NCBI GenBank assembly: GCA_964407405.1
Contig: CAYOVH010000001.1
Span: forward strand, 201,199-265,198
Length of the DNA stretch: 64,000 nucleotides
Direction: 5' to 3'
Source of the DNA: JASLCR01 sp964407405
Lineage (GTDB): Bacteria > Patescibacteriota > Saccharimonadia > Saccharimonadales > Saccharimonadaceae
Each line of letters begins with the position of its first letter. Within the stretch, counting starts at the first letter, position 1. Positions 1 to 7,597 of this stretch are shown here, in pieces. The position numbers were made by a program, and so were the translations under genes. The notes beneath the pieces are model-generated. The model was given only the letters and a program-made list of their open reading frames with translations. It was not told the origin of the DNA and did not search any database.

Positions 1-32
1 AACGTTGTTTTAGAGGAAAAGGAGGTAGCATA

Positions 33-1028
33 ATGGCAGGAATATTAGGCACGGGCATCCAAGATGGGCTGCTCTTAAAGCCGATCCACTACAAATGGGC
101 GATGGATTTGTACGACCAGGCGGTCGCAAACACATGGTTTCCAAATGAGATTCAGCTCGGGCAGGATCTGAGCGACTGGAAGAAGATGACCGATGAGGAA
201 AAGCACGCGCTGACCTACCTCATGAGCTACTTCAACCCGAATGAGTTGCTCGTCAATAAGGCACTGGCTTTTGGTGTGTACCCATATGTCAACGCTGCCG
301 AGTGCCATCTCTATCTCGCCAAGCAAATGTGGGAAGAAGCCAATCACTGCATGAGCTTTGAGTACGTGCTCGAGACCTTCCCGATCGATCGCAATCAGGC
401 GTATGAAAACCACGTTGAAGTGCCATCGATGGCTGCCAAGGAAGAGTTTGAGACGAAATTCATCAAGCGCATGACTGAAGACACGCTCGATATCACTACG
501 ACAGAAGGCAAAAAAGATTTCATCCGCAATCTCATCGCCTACAATATCATTCTTGAGGGTATCTGGTTTTACTCTGGCTTCATGGTGGCGCTTAGTTTCC
601 GTCAACGAAATCTCATGCGCAATTTTGGTAGCCTCATGGATTGGATCATTCGCGACGAATCGCTTCACCTCAAGTTTGGCATCAACCTCATTTTGACTGT
701 ACTCGAGGAAAATGAAGACCTGCAGACACCGGAATTTGCCGACGAGATCAAGCAGATGATCCTCGACGCCGTGGAGATGGAAGAGCAGTACAACAAAGAC
801 TTGCTACCAAAAGGTATCCTGGGTCTCAATGCCGACTACGTCAATCAGTACGTGAAATACCTGACCGACCGTCGTCTTGAGGAGCTTGGTTTTGAAGCAC
901 ACTACAAAGTGAGCAACCCGGCAAAGTGGATGGCAGCAGCCAATGACACATTGGAGCTCGTCAACTTCTTTGAGAGTACCAATACAAGCTACGAGGTAAA
1001 CTCGGGCAACGCCAAAAAGGAAGACTAA
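33..1028 (+). CDS. nrdB: Ribonucleotide reductase R2 (beta) subunit, subclass Ic-like
   Basis: This is the small subunit of class I ribonucleotide reductase, which supplies the oxidant for making dNTPs from NDPs. It has 331 residues and a good Shine-Dalgarno (AAGGAGG). The six metal ligands can be placed: E71, E102, H105, E175, E209 and H212. Their spacings (31, 3, 73, 107 and 110 relative to E102) match the Chlamydia trachomatis R2 as I remember it. The position four residues after H105, which carries the radical tyrosine in classic R2, is F109, and Y111 follows. Phe here and Glu as first ligand are hallmarks of the Mn/Fe subclass Ic. The large subunit is not in the window and probably lies upstream. 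A terminator follows directly. Confidence 0.95.
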   Translation: MAGILGTGIQDGLLLKPIHYKWAMDLYDQAVANTWFPNEIQLGQDLSDWKKMTDEEKHALTYLMSYFNPNELLVNKALAFGVYPYVNAAECHLYLAKQMWEEANHCMSFEYVLETFPIDRNQAYENHVEVPSMAAKEEFETKFIKRMTEDTLDITTTEGKKDFIRNLIAYNIILEGIWFYSGFMVALSFRQRNLMRNFGSLMDWIIRDESLHLKFGINLILTVLEENEDLQTPEFADEIKQMILDAVEMEEQYNKDLLPKGILGLNADYVNQYVKYLTDRRLEELGFEAHYKVSNPAKWMAAANDTLELVNFFESTNTSYEVNSGNAKKED

Positions 1029-1044
1029 CAAAACGTGAATATAT

Positions 1045-1077
1045 AAAATGAGCGCGGCAATATCTCGCGCTCATTTT
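1045..1077. terminator. Terminator after nrdB
   Basis: A 12-bp inverted repeat (AAAATGAGCGCG at 1045-1056 and its complement at 1066-1077) has a 9-nt loop. The A-rich and T-rich flanks would let it work in both directions. Confidence 0.8.
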
Positions 1078-1091
1078 GTACCGAGGGAACT

Positions 1092-1613
1092 ATGAGTAGA
1101 GGAATCATCGGTGATTATGAAACATTTATCGAAAAAGTTGATGCAGGCCTAAAGCGTCTCGGCATCTGGCGCTGCGAGTTGTCGATGATGGATCACGTAT
1201 GTTATCGCGTAGAGACATCGGAACGCTATCATGAAATGCTCAAGGAGGCTGAGACTATCGGGATACTGCTCGGTGAGAGCGATATCAACGGACGACCAAT
1301 TGCTACATTTGAGCTGGATGATTATCTCGAAGCAGCTGGCTGGACGGTGCCATATCTCGAACTTCCTGCGCCAAAAGAAGGATCTCCCTATGTCGAGGGT
1401 TTAGAGCATGTCGAATTGGTTGTAGTAGGCAGTTTGGATCGGTTTGTGAGACGCCATAGCGATCTGCCTTTTACCTATGGCGGCATCGGCAAATCCATCA
1501 ATCCGGAAGCTCGCCTAAAGACACAAGGCCTCTCGGTGAAGTTCCATGAGCAACAGCTCGGGGCGGTCGTGCGGATCGAAAAGCAATTAGGGATTACGAA
1601 GGTGGTGCAATGA
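1092..1613 (+). CDS. YecM-like VOC-fold metal-binding protein
   Basis: A 173-residue protein of the YecM type within the vicinal-oxygen-chelate fold. The family is probably a metalloenzyme or metal-binding protein of unknown reaction. Supporting features are the early MDHVCYR motif with H35, the central EHVEL motif with H106 and E108, and a late RIE near residue 161, which together resemble the family's metal site. No signal peptide or membrane segment is visible. It overlaps the next gene by the four bases ATGA, so the two are probably co-translated. The site before the start is only weakly SD-like (GAGGGA). The family call is fairly sure; the substrate is unknown. Confidence 0.75.
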   Translation: MSRGIIGDYETFIEKVDAGLKRLGIWRCELSMMDHVCYRVETSERYHEMLKEAETIGILLGESDINGRPIATFELDDYLEAAGWTVPYLELPAPKEGSPYVEGLEHVELVVVGSLDRFVRRHSDLPFTYGGIGKSINPEARLKTQGLSVKFHEQQLGAVVRIEKQLGITKVVQ

Positions 1614-2191
1614 AAACCGAAATCGAGGTAAAATTTGTCGACGTCGGTATTGATGACATGCGCCGAAGACTTGAAGCACTTGGAGCAGAATGCGAGCAGC
1701 CGCTTCGACTTATGCGACGGCAGGTTTTTCATTTGGTCACACCCGACGACAATGCTTTTGTACGTGTTCGCGATGAGGGCGACAAGACCACAATGACGTA
1801 CAAGAGATTTGAGGGCGATGGTCTTCACGCGGCAAAAGAAGCTGAGATTGTCGTGAGTGACTTTGCGACCGCCGTACAGATTCTTGAAGGAGCTGGACTG
1901 AAGTCAAAGAGCTATCAGGAAACAAAGCGCGAGACATGGCGTCTGGGTGAAGTCGAGATTGTCATCGATGAGTGGCCGTGGGCGCCGCCGTTTGTAGAGA
2001 TAGAGGGTGAGACCGAAGAAGAGGTGCGAGATATGGCCGAGAAGCTTGGCTTTGACTGGAGCAAAGCCGCCTTTGGCGGCGTTGCCTCTGTATATCGAAA
2101 AGTATACCCAGCTATCGCAAGTGATAAATTGATCAACGATTTTTCGCGCTATGATTTTGATGATCCTGTGCCGAAGGAATTTAAGGGCTGA
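1610..2191 (+). CDS. CYTH-domain protein (class IV adenylate cyclase / triphosphatase-like)
   Basis: A 193-residue CYTH superfamily protein. The N-terminus carries the diagnostic ExExK (E4, E6, K8). Basic and acidic strands typical of the triphosphate tunnel follow (RVRDEG, TYKRF, AKEAE, the acidic EIEGETEEE). Members hydrolyse inorganic triphosphate or thiamine triphosphate, or cyclise ATP. The sequence alone does not decide between these, and annotation as CyaB would be by homology only. Its start overlaps the stop of the YecM-like gene. The last ~25 residues lie outside the fold and are charged. Confidence 0.8.
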   Translation: MKTEIEVKFVDVGIDDMRRRLEALGAECEQPLRLMRRQVFHLVTPDDNAFVRVRDEGDKTTMTYKRFEGDGLHAAKEAEIVVSDFATAVQILEGAGLKSKSYQETKRETWRLGEVEIVIDEWPWAPPFVEIEGETEEEVRDMAEKLGFDWSKAAFGGVASVYRKVYPAIASDKLINDFSRYDFDDPVPKEFKG

Positions 2192-2230
2192 CCTGGATTG
2201 GTCTCGCAGTTTATCTATAAGCTGATAAAA

Positions 2231-2494
2231 CTATGACTTCGTCTTTTGAGCAGGCACCTTTTTGCTAGGCGTTCTAAGCGCCACAAAAATAAGACCTATG
2301 CCCATCAGGGCAAAGAACATAAGAATACCGAAGAAGACAAAAAGACCCAGCATTGGATTGCAGATGCTCCCACCAACCAGTGCATCGCAAATTAAAGAGC
2401 TTAACGGTGTGGTCGCAAAAAACGGCGCGACAATCCCAGCGACAAAACAGGCTATAGCGATTGCCAATATTGTTTTGTCTCCACGTTTATTCAT
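2231..2494 (-). CDS. Small two-helix membrane protein (paralogue of 3016-3291)
   Basis: An 87-residue protein of unknown function with two hydrophobic segments (about residues 10-30 and 48-72) and a basic tail (RTPSKKVPAQK). A cysteine pair sits in the loop between helices. It is clearly homologous to the gene at 3016-3291: both share the FVFFGI, GIGLIFVALRTP and KKV stretches, and the DNA of the 3' ends is nearly identical. I place the start at ATG 2494. That ATG overlaps the TGA of a 15-codon upstream mini-ORF and has no Shine-Dalgarno, so translation is probably coupled to it. Confidence 0.7.
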   Translation of the reverse strand: MNKRGDKTILAIAIACFVAGIVAPFFATTPLSSLICDALVGGSICNPMLGLFVFFGILMFFALMGIGLIFVALRTPSKKVPAQKTKS

Positions 2495-2541
2495 CACGGG
2501 GTCTGTCTGCTAATTCCGTTTTTAAGTTGATTCAATTTCAT
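2494..2541 (-). CDS. Leaderless 15-residue leader peptide
   Basis: A mini-ORF (MKLNQLKNGISRQTP) begins exactly six bases after a TATACT box at 2548-2553, the same spacing seen at many leaderless genes here. Its TGA stop shares one base with the ATG of the membrane-protein gene downstream (TGATG). This suggests that ribosomes load on the 5' AUG and re-initiate at the main gene. No peptide function is claimed. Confidence 0.45.
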   Translation of the reverse strand: MKLNQLKNGISRQTP

Positions 2542-2631
2542 ATGTCCAGTATAGCAAAGCATTTCGAGGATAATTCAATTACAGTTCTCTGAGTTAATTA
2601 GGCCATCTTAGCTTATGGTAAACTTGACTCT

Positions 2632-2943
2632 ATGGGCAAGAAGTCAAAAAACAAAAAACAAATTCCTTACCCAAAGAGCATAGGGTTTGTGTGGACTACT
2701 ATTGCAATATGGATAGTTGTTAGCACACAAGGATTTGGCAATCTTGAAGATAGCTGGACACTTGGCAAAGTTTTTCTACTATTCTTACCTGGCTCATTGT
2801 TACTTGCATACGGTGTCCTGCTTGGCGAACGTCAACCTGATCTAAAGCTCCACCGAATAGTTGCCCTCACTATTGTGATGGTAATTGCGACCATGGCTGT
2901 TTGTAGCTGGTTCTACTTTATGGTCAACTTTGCTAAGACATGA
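2632..2943 (+). CDS. Small three-helix membrane protein
   Basis: A 103-residue protein I do not recognise. A lysine-rich cytoplasmic start (GKKSKNKK) is followed by three hydrophobic stretches near residues 18-33, 45-63 and 77-98. The start is supported by TAAACT ending seven bases before the ATG, as in the other leaderless genes of this window. It lies head-on between two related minus-strand membrane genes, and its stop codon sits at the edge of a hairpin that would also end the opposing transcript. Confidence 0.6.
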   Translation: MGKKSKNKKQIPYPKSIGFVWTTIAIWIVVSTQGFGNLEDSWTLGKVFLLFLPGSLLLAYGVLLGERQPDLKLHRIVALTIVMVIATMAVCSWFYFMVNFAKT

Positions 2944-2948
2944 AGATA

Positions 2949-2966
2949 CCCCCGAGTTTCCTCGGG
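2949..2966. terminator. Hairpin with ATCTTCAT tail (copy 1)
   Basis: The inverted repeat CCCGAG-TTTC-CTCGGG follows the gene at 2632 and, on the minus strand, the gene at 3016. On the minus strand it continues as GGTATCTTCAT. The same tail recurs after two other hairpins at 3347 and 3861. Confidence 0.65.
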
Positions 2967-3015
2967 AACCTTTGACTACATGGCCTAGCACGGCACCTAA
3001 AGCTAGTATGAGCAT

Positions 3016-3291
3016 TTAGGAATTCTTTTTTCGAGTAGATACTTTCTTGCCAGGCGTTCTAAGCGCCACAAAAATAAGACCTATGCCTACTAGTGCAAAG
3101 AATACGACAATGCCGAAGAAGACAAAAAGATCAAGCGTAGGCGCACACCAGCCACTTGCGGTTGTCGCGTTGCAGATCGCGTCACCCAAAGGACGAGTTA
3201 AGTAAAACGGCGAAATCATCCCTACGATGATGAAGAGGATCCCCAGTATTATAAGAATGTGACTTTTACGCTCTTCTCTCATAGAATTCAT
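3016..3291 (-). CDS. Small two-helix membrane protein (paralogue of 2231-2494)
   Basis: A 91-residue protein with two hydrophobic segments (about residues 11-31 and 51-76), a loop holding two cysteines, and a basic tail. It is a paralogue of the gene at 2231-2494, with the strongest identity in the second helix and tail. A TACACT box lies about 43 bases upstream on the minus strand, so this copy has a short leader instead of the mini-ORF of its sister. Function unknown. The pair looks like a local duplication later split by the insertion or retention of a plus-strand gene. Confidence 0.65.
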   Translation of the reverse strand: MNSMREERKSHILIILGILFIIVGMISPFYLTRPLGDAICNATTASGWCAPTLDLFVFFGIVVFFALVGIGLIFVALRTPGKKVSTRKKNS

Positions 3292-3346
3292 AATAACAAA
3301 CCCTACTCTTGGAGAGCAACACGGCTACCTTTAGTGTATGAAGATA

Positions 3347-3366
3347 CCCCCGAGTTTCCCCGGGGG
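3347..3366 (-). terminator. Hairpin with ATCTTCAT tail (copy 2)
   Basis: CCCCCG-AGTTTCCC-CGGGGG forms a stem. Read on the minus strand it is followed by TATCTTCAT, and it lies downstream of the small gene at 3458-3601. Its left part repeats about 20 bases of copy 1. Confidence 0.6.
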
Positions 3367-3457
3367 TTATGTTCTCCGGTATGAAGCGCTTTACTCAGCT
3401 GGGTATGATCAGTGTTTCCCCACTGATAGACCTCGAACTCGTAACAGACGAGGGTAT

Positions 3458-3601
3458 CTAGAACTTAAAATGCCAGTCGTCGAATAACTTAGGTGTTTCG
3501 TCATTAAACCAGAGTAGTATGATAGCCATTAGTGTAATGAGCGCGACAGTCGCTACTATGTATAGTACCAGAAGTCGTTTATCGGTTTCTTTTTTCTTCA
3601 T
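3458..3601 (-). CDS. 47-residue single-helix membrane protein
   Basis: A short ORF with a charged start (MKKKETDKR), one strong hydrophobic helix (about residues 10-31: LLVLYIVATVALITLMAIIL) and an acidic, aromatic tail ending HFKF. This positive-inside, single-pass layout is unlikely by chance. It follows the stop of the gene at 3631 by about 30 bases on the same strand and is followed by a terminator hairpin. A weak GGTGA lies before the start. Function unknown. Confidence 0.5.
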   Translation of the reverse strand: MKKKETDKRLLVLYIVATVALITLMAIILLWFNDETPKLFDDWHFKF

Positions 3602-3630
3602 GGTTTTGCGTCACCAGGAGTCGCGATTAA

Positions 3631-3837
3631 CTATCTGTTAATAAAATTACTAGCGAACCATGCTACGGCAACTAGTATAAACGTAACACCTAAAATGATT
3701 CCAGTTCGCTTTTTTCCAGTAGTTATAAAATAGGAAAATGCAGCGATTGCTATGCAGATTATTAAAAACGGAGGACCGAAGACCTTAAATAAGCCTCCTA
3801 CTAGATCGAAGTTATTGCCATCACGGAAGACGTCCAT
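3631..3837 (-). CDS. Small two-helix membrane protein
   Basis: A 68-residue protein with two hydrophobic helices (about residues 18-37 and 45-62) separated by a basic turn (TTGKKRTG). The open frame extends upstream to 3903, but that extension would translate the terminator hairpin of the preceding gene. I therefore choose ATG 3837, which has TACAAT ending six bases upstream, a leaderless-type promoter. Function unknown. It is the fourth of five tiny membrane proteins in 1.6 kb. Confidence 0.55.
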   Translation of the reverse strand: MDVFRDGNNFDLVGGLFKVFGPPFLIICIAIAAFSYFITTGKKRTGIILGVTFILVAVAWFASNFINR

Positions 3838-3860
3838 GACTATATTGTAGCATGAAGATG

Positions 3861-3880
3861 CCCCGCAGTCGCCTGCGGGG
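3861..3880 (-). terminator. Hairpin with ATCTTCAT tail (copy 3), after the SGNH gene
   Basis: CCCCGCAG-TCGC-CTGCGGGG is a perfect 8-bp stem just downstream (minus strand) of the hydrolase stop at 3904. It is followed by CATCTTCAT, the tail shared with the hairpins at 2949 and 3347. Confidence 0.75.
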
Positions 3881-3903
3881 CCGTATTCTTCAGCAATTCC
3901 CAC

Positions 3904-5415
3904 CTAGGGGAACAGGTTTTCTATCTCACTCTCGACGACAGACTCGTATGCAAGCTGTCCATCCGAATTTGGGTGGTATGACTCAGCTCGTCCGGCGTCG
4001 TCGATAGCAGGTATGACGCCGTTGAACCAGGGATATGGCCTGCACAATTCATGGCCCACGAATACCGATGAAGGATCAACGAAATGAACATTGCTGTCGT
4101 TCGTTGCCTCGACGGCGGCTTCGATTGCAGAGTTTATGTTGTCATGCAGAACTCGGGACTCAGTCACTTCATCCTCTGCAACATCACGACCCGATGTTTG
4201 GTTAAATGTGTTCGTAAACCAATCTCCCTCCCATCTGCATGTGCCAACGATGTCACCGTATTCCGGAAACAGATTTGGATAGCCAACAACAATTAGTTGA
4301 AGGTTGCTACTACCCAAGCTTCTGATTCCCGAGAATACCGTCTCGAGCTTGTTTTGGAATGTTGTGCTTGTTGCGATATCCTGCGCATCCTCAATGGCGT
4401 TAATACACCCGTCATGCTCGAGCTGATGTTCTTCTTCCGTCGAGACATCATCATCGCGTGCAAGGGTGCATGTGCGTAGTACATCACCAAACCCAACGTC
4501 ATTACCACCAATTGTAATGGTGACGAGCTCCGTGTCGTTGGTTATGTAGGCTGCTTGTGGCAGTTCCACATTTTCTTGATTGTACTCATTAATGATGTAA
4601 TCAGATACAGCTCCCGAGCACGCCACAAAAGCCGTTGCGCCCAAGTCCAGGCTTGAATCAAATTCAAGTAGACGAGGCCAAGCCTGTGGACTGCGGTGGC
4701 ATGTGTTTGAGCTCGTATCGGTCTTTGCCTCAAACGGCGGGTTTCCCTCACCACTTGAGAACGAATCTCCCATAGCAACGTAGGTTGCATTTGGAGGACT
4801 CGTCGCTATCGCAGCACCCTCATAGCCAGTCGGGTATGTCACGTTCGCATTCGCTACGAAGTAGTTTTTCATCGTTGATGACGTGGCTGCGAGAGATATT
4901 TGATATCTACCGCCGTTGATGCTCTGGAAATCAAATCCGATTGGAGTACAGTCGCCATTGGTGATTGACCATCGTCGTGGTCCAATGATGACCTGGTACA
5001 TCTTGGATGTTGAGTTCAACGATGCTGAGACGTCGTCAAACGTGACAGTGCCAGTTGATTCGGACCACATTACGATGACCTGCTCACGATCAAAGCTCTC
5101 GGTCGTAGTATCTGCGTAACTAACCGCCCATGAGCCATTGTCAAAGGCTGTTTGGAGTGATGCGGCCATGTCTCGCGTCTGCTGATCGTCGGCATACCAG
5201 TGCCTTGAGTCGAGCAGATACTTTTCCCAGGTGTGAGAAATGTCTTGGCTGGGGCAGTTCACCCCGTACCCTATACCTGAGACGGCGATCCTGTCTACGG
5301 TCCTGTAGACGTTGTCGTAGATGCTTGCTGCGTTGACGCTGGTGATTGGCAGGCATATGCCTAGCAGCAAGGTGAAGCTGACGAGAGCTATTCTCATCTT
5401 CTGTCTCATCCTCAT
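3904..5415 (-). CDS. Secreted SGNH/GDSL-type hydrolase
   Basis: A protein of about 503 residues, probably exported. From ATG 5415 it has a basic start, a hydrophobic signal segment (IALVSFTLLLGICLP) and a likely cleavage site near SVNA-A. The first ~190 residues of the mature protein have no family I recognise. The C-terminal half is an SGNH hydrolase: block I GDSFSSGEG (nucleophilic Ser), block III TIGGND, and block V SYHPNSDGQ with the His. Such enzymes cleave lipid, acetyl or glycan esters outside the cell. A start at 5409 is also possible; GAGGGGATGAGG upstream is SD-like. An open frame reaching 5493 lacks a credible start. Confidence 0.85.
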   Translation of the reverse strand: MRMRQKMRIALVSFTLLLGICLPITSVNAASIYDNVYRTVDRIAVSGIGYGVNCPSQDISHTWEKYLLDSRHWYADDQQTRDMAASLQTAFDNGSWAVSYADTTTESFDREQVIVMWSESTGTVTFDDVSASLNSTSKMYQVIIGPRRWSITNGDCTPIGFDFQSINGGRYQISLAATSSTMKNYFVANANVTYPTGYEGAAIATSPPNATYVAMGDSFSSGEGNPPFEAKTDTSSNTCHRSPQAWPRLLEFDSSLDLGATAFVACSGAVSDYIINEYNQENVELPQAAYITNDTELVTITIGGNDVGFGDVLRTCTLARDDDVSTEEEHQLEHDGCINAIEDAQDIATSTTFQNKLETVFSGIRSLGSSNLQLIVVGYPNLFPEYGDIVGTCRWEGDWFTNTFNQTSGRDVAEDEVTESRVLHDNINSAIEAAVEATNDSNVHFVDPSSVFVGHELCRPYPWFNGVIPAIDDAGRAESYHPNSDGQLAYESVVESEIENLFP

Positions 5416-5536
5416 CCCCTCATTTCGAATTGTCAATGAACGAAATCGTAAAACGGGTGTCCTACGATTTTTTTGCTGAAGAACAGCTTCCATTTAACCA
5501 TAAAAAGAAAGTAGGCCCAAAAGGATTTGCGTAATC

Positions 5537-5581
5537 TTTACCTATAGCGTTTTGTGTTGCAAACTCTACACTACCTATAGT
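5537..5581. promoter_or_regulatory. Paired TATAG elements upstream of mntH
   Basis: Two copies of ACCTATAG(C/T)G lie with their TATAG cores at 5543 and 5576, exactly 33 bp (about three helical turns) apart. The second is part of an inverted repeat, CACTA-CCTA-TAGTG. A pair with the same 33-bp spacing lies before pyrG (8187 and 8220). It could be an operator for a dimeric regulator; the regulator is unknown. Confidence 0.4.
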
Positions 5582-5606
5582 GTCGTTATCGGCGTAGAAT
5601 GAGAAT

Positions 5607-5648
5607 ATGAACGGTAAAAACAAACAGGGTTTAGGTGATGGTTCGTAA
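5607..5648 (+). CDS. Leaderless 13-residue leader peptide overlapping the mntH start
   Basis: TAGAAT at 5595-5600 ends six bases before an ATG that opens the mini-ORF MNGKNKQGLGDGS. It stops at TAA 5646-5648, running across the mntH start codon at 5638 in another frame. The mntH start has no clear Shine-Dalgarno, so coupled translation is plausible. The arrangement parallels the mini-ORF at 2494-2541. Confidence 0.4.
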   Translation: MNGKNKQGLGDGS

Positions 5649-6849
5649 AGCTCGCCAAGTTGCGACGTTGCTTGGACCAGCCTTTGTGGCAGCGGTGGCT
5701 TATGTCGATCCGGGCAATTTCGCGGCGAATTTTTCGTCGGGTGCCGAATATGGTTACGCATTGTTGTGGGTGCTCATATTTGCTAACCTGATGGCCAGTT
5801 TGGTGCAGTACTTATCTGCCAAGGTTGGTTTGGTAACTGGCATGAGTCTACCGGAGGTAATTGCCAATAAGCTGGGTCGCAAAAGCCGCATTGCTTACTG
5901 GCTACAGGCAGAAATTGTTGCTATATCGACTGATTTGGCCGAAGTCATCGGCGGGGCACTGGCGCTTAATATTCTGTTTGGTTTGCCGTTGCTGGCGGGT
6001 GCAATTATCACTGGTCTGGTATCGCTCTTGTTATTAGTTATTTATACTCGTCGCGGGCAAAAGGTATTCGAGCGAATCATCGTCGGGCTGCTGCTTATTA
6101 TTCCGCTTGGGTTCTTCGCCGGACTGCTTATGCAGCCACCAGATGCTGCGAGTATGGCAGCAGGCCTGATCCCTCAGTTGCGTAATGGCGACATGGTATT
6201 GCTAGCTGCCGCTATGCTCGGGGCTACGGTCATGCCGCATGTTGTCTACCTTCATTCGGCGCTGTCGCGCGATCGCCACGGCAAAGTCAAGAGCGAGGAG
6301 CTGAAGAGGTTGCTACGGGCAACAAAGATTGATGTGGGCCTAGCAATGGTACTAGCCGGTAGTGTGAATATCTCTATGTTACTACTGGCTGCCTCGGCGT
6401 TACGCGGTCAGCCAGACGTGGATAGCCTTGAAGGGATTTTTGCAGCACTTAATGGCCAAATAAGTCCGATTATTGGCGGCTTGTTTGGCCTTAGCTTATT
6501 AGTATCTGGTTTTGCCTCTACGACTGTTGGTGCCCATGCCGGGGCTATTATCATGGATGGCATGTTAAAGCGTAGTATTCCGTTGCTTGTTCGTCGTATT
6601 ATTACTATCATCCCTGCCGTCGTTATCGTTGGCCTTGGCCTCGACCCTACGCAGTCATTAATCATTTCCCAGGTTATTCTTAGCTTTGGTATTCCATTTG
6701 CGCTGTTGCCACTGCTGCTGGCAACATCCAGTCGCAAGATCATGGGTGATCAGCGCAATCATTGGGGAATTGTCGTGACACTTGGCATAATCGTAGCGAT
6801 TATCAGCGCACTAAATATTGCGCTTATTTGGCTAACATTTACGTCGTAA
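5638..6849 (+). CDS. mntH: Nramp-family divalent metal (Mn/Fe) transporter
   Basis: A 403-residue inner-membrane proton-coupled importer of Mn2+ or Fe2+. It has about 11 hydrophobic helices and the two Nramp metal-site signatures: DPGNF in helix 1 (D24) and the MPH motif in helix 6 (ATVMPHVVYLH). The start could be ATG 5638 or the GTG at 5635; ATG is preferred. The promoter carries a paired repeat and a leaderless mini-ORF, both described separately. If it imports Mn, it may feed the Mn/Fe-type NrdB upstream, but this link is inference. An SGNH gene is divergent. Confidence 0.9.
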   Translation: MVRKARQVATLLGPAFVAAVAYVDPGNFAANFSSGAEYGYALLWVLIFANLMASLVQYLSAKVGLVTGMSLPEVIANKLGRKSRIAYWLQAEIVAISTDLAEVIGGALALNILFGLPLLAGAIITGLVSLLLLVIYTRRGQKVFERIIVGLLLIIPLGFFAGLLMQPPDAASMAAGLIPQLRNGDMVLLAAAMLGATVMPHVVYLHSALSRDRHGKVKSEELKRLLRATKIDVGLAMVLAGSVNISMLLLAASALRGQPDVDSLEGIFAALNGQISPIIGGLFGLSLLVSGFASTTVGAHAGAIIMDGMLKRSIPLLVRRIITIIPAVVIVGLGLDPTQSLIISQVILSFGIPFALLPLLLATSSRKIMGDQRNHWGIVVTLGIIVAIISALNIALIWLTFTS

Positions 6850-6897
6850 ATTTGCGATCTTATAGGTAACTTGCTGAGGAAATAGTAATACTAAGAG

Positions 6898-7593
6898 CTA
6901 CCACGCTGGGGCAGTGCCCGGCGTATTGGCTAGCTGGAGTTTTGATTTAGGCTTGGGTGTTTTCTTGCCGCCTTCTTCATTGAGAAAAACCAATGAATGA
7001 GCCTTTGGCGTTATCTGGTAGACCGGATCTTCGGCGACTCCTCTCGATCGAAGTTCGTCGATCCATTGCTCTTGGCCAGCGATCTCAAATGCAAGTTCGT
7101 GCGAACGAGTCGCTACCATACCTAGCGCGAGAAGTTTGTTGATGCCAGGTTTGTCTATCGAAAAGAAGTTATCCACCGACAACCATTCCGAAATAGGGAG
7201 ATCCGTACGTTGGTTTGGGTCGGTCTCTGCAATACCCTCCGGCATCATGGCCATTAGGACTCCGTCTTTGTGAATCTTAAACCACGGTTTGTCGGCAGCC
7301 GCAGGATAAAATTCGGTACGTCGAAAATCGTGAGAAATCCATTGCCCGGTATGGGCGCGTTCATAGATAAGATGTGATTCTGTTTCATCAGGGCTGCAAA
7401 GGTAGGGCGCCAGTATAGCATCTTCACACAAGCCTTTTACGACGGCGGGAAGCTGGTCTTTTCCAAAGACAATTCGACCAGCTATCTCAAGCGATTTACG
7501 AGTGGCGAGCACCGCAAGTTTTGCTCCAGTAGTCGGTTTGCGACGGACTTCGGGAGTGGGGCTCGATCCCGTTTCATGGTTTGGCATAGTCAT
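6898..7593 (-). CDS. Conserved-looking protein of unknown function downstream of rnhA
   Basis: A protein of about 231 residues from ATG 7593, five bases after the rnhA stop, so the two are probably co-translated. A longer frame reaching 7809 would lie on top of rnhA and is rejected. There is no signal peptide or membrane helix. The protein has a mixed alpha/beta composition, a region rich in Trp and acidic residues (around WLSVDNFFSIDK), and a basic low-complexity tail (GGKKTPKPKSK). I do not recognise a domain. A role near nucleic-acid metabolism is only suggested by its neighbour. Confidence 0.6.
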   Translation of the reverse strand: MTMPNHETGSSPTPEVRRKPTTGAKLAVLATRKSLEIAGRIVFGKDQLPAVVKGLCEDAILAPYLCSPDETESHLIYERAHTGQWISHDFRRTEFYPAAADKPWFKIHKDGVLMAMMPEGIAETDPNQRTDLPISEWLSVDNFFSIDKPGINKLLALGMVATRSHELAFEIAGQEQWIDELRSRGVAEDPVYQITPKAHSLVFLNEEGGKKTPKPKSKLQLANTPGTAPAW

Positions 7594-7597
7594 AATG

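Noticed and set aside
3838..3903. N-terminal extension of the 3631 gene up to ATG 3903
   Set aside because: It would translate the terminator hairpin of the hydrolase gene; the TACAAT box before 3837 gives a better start.
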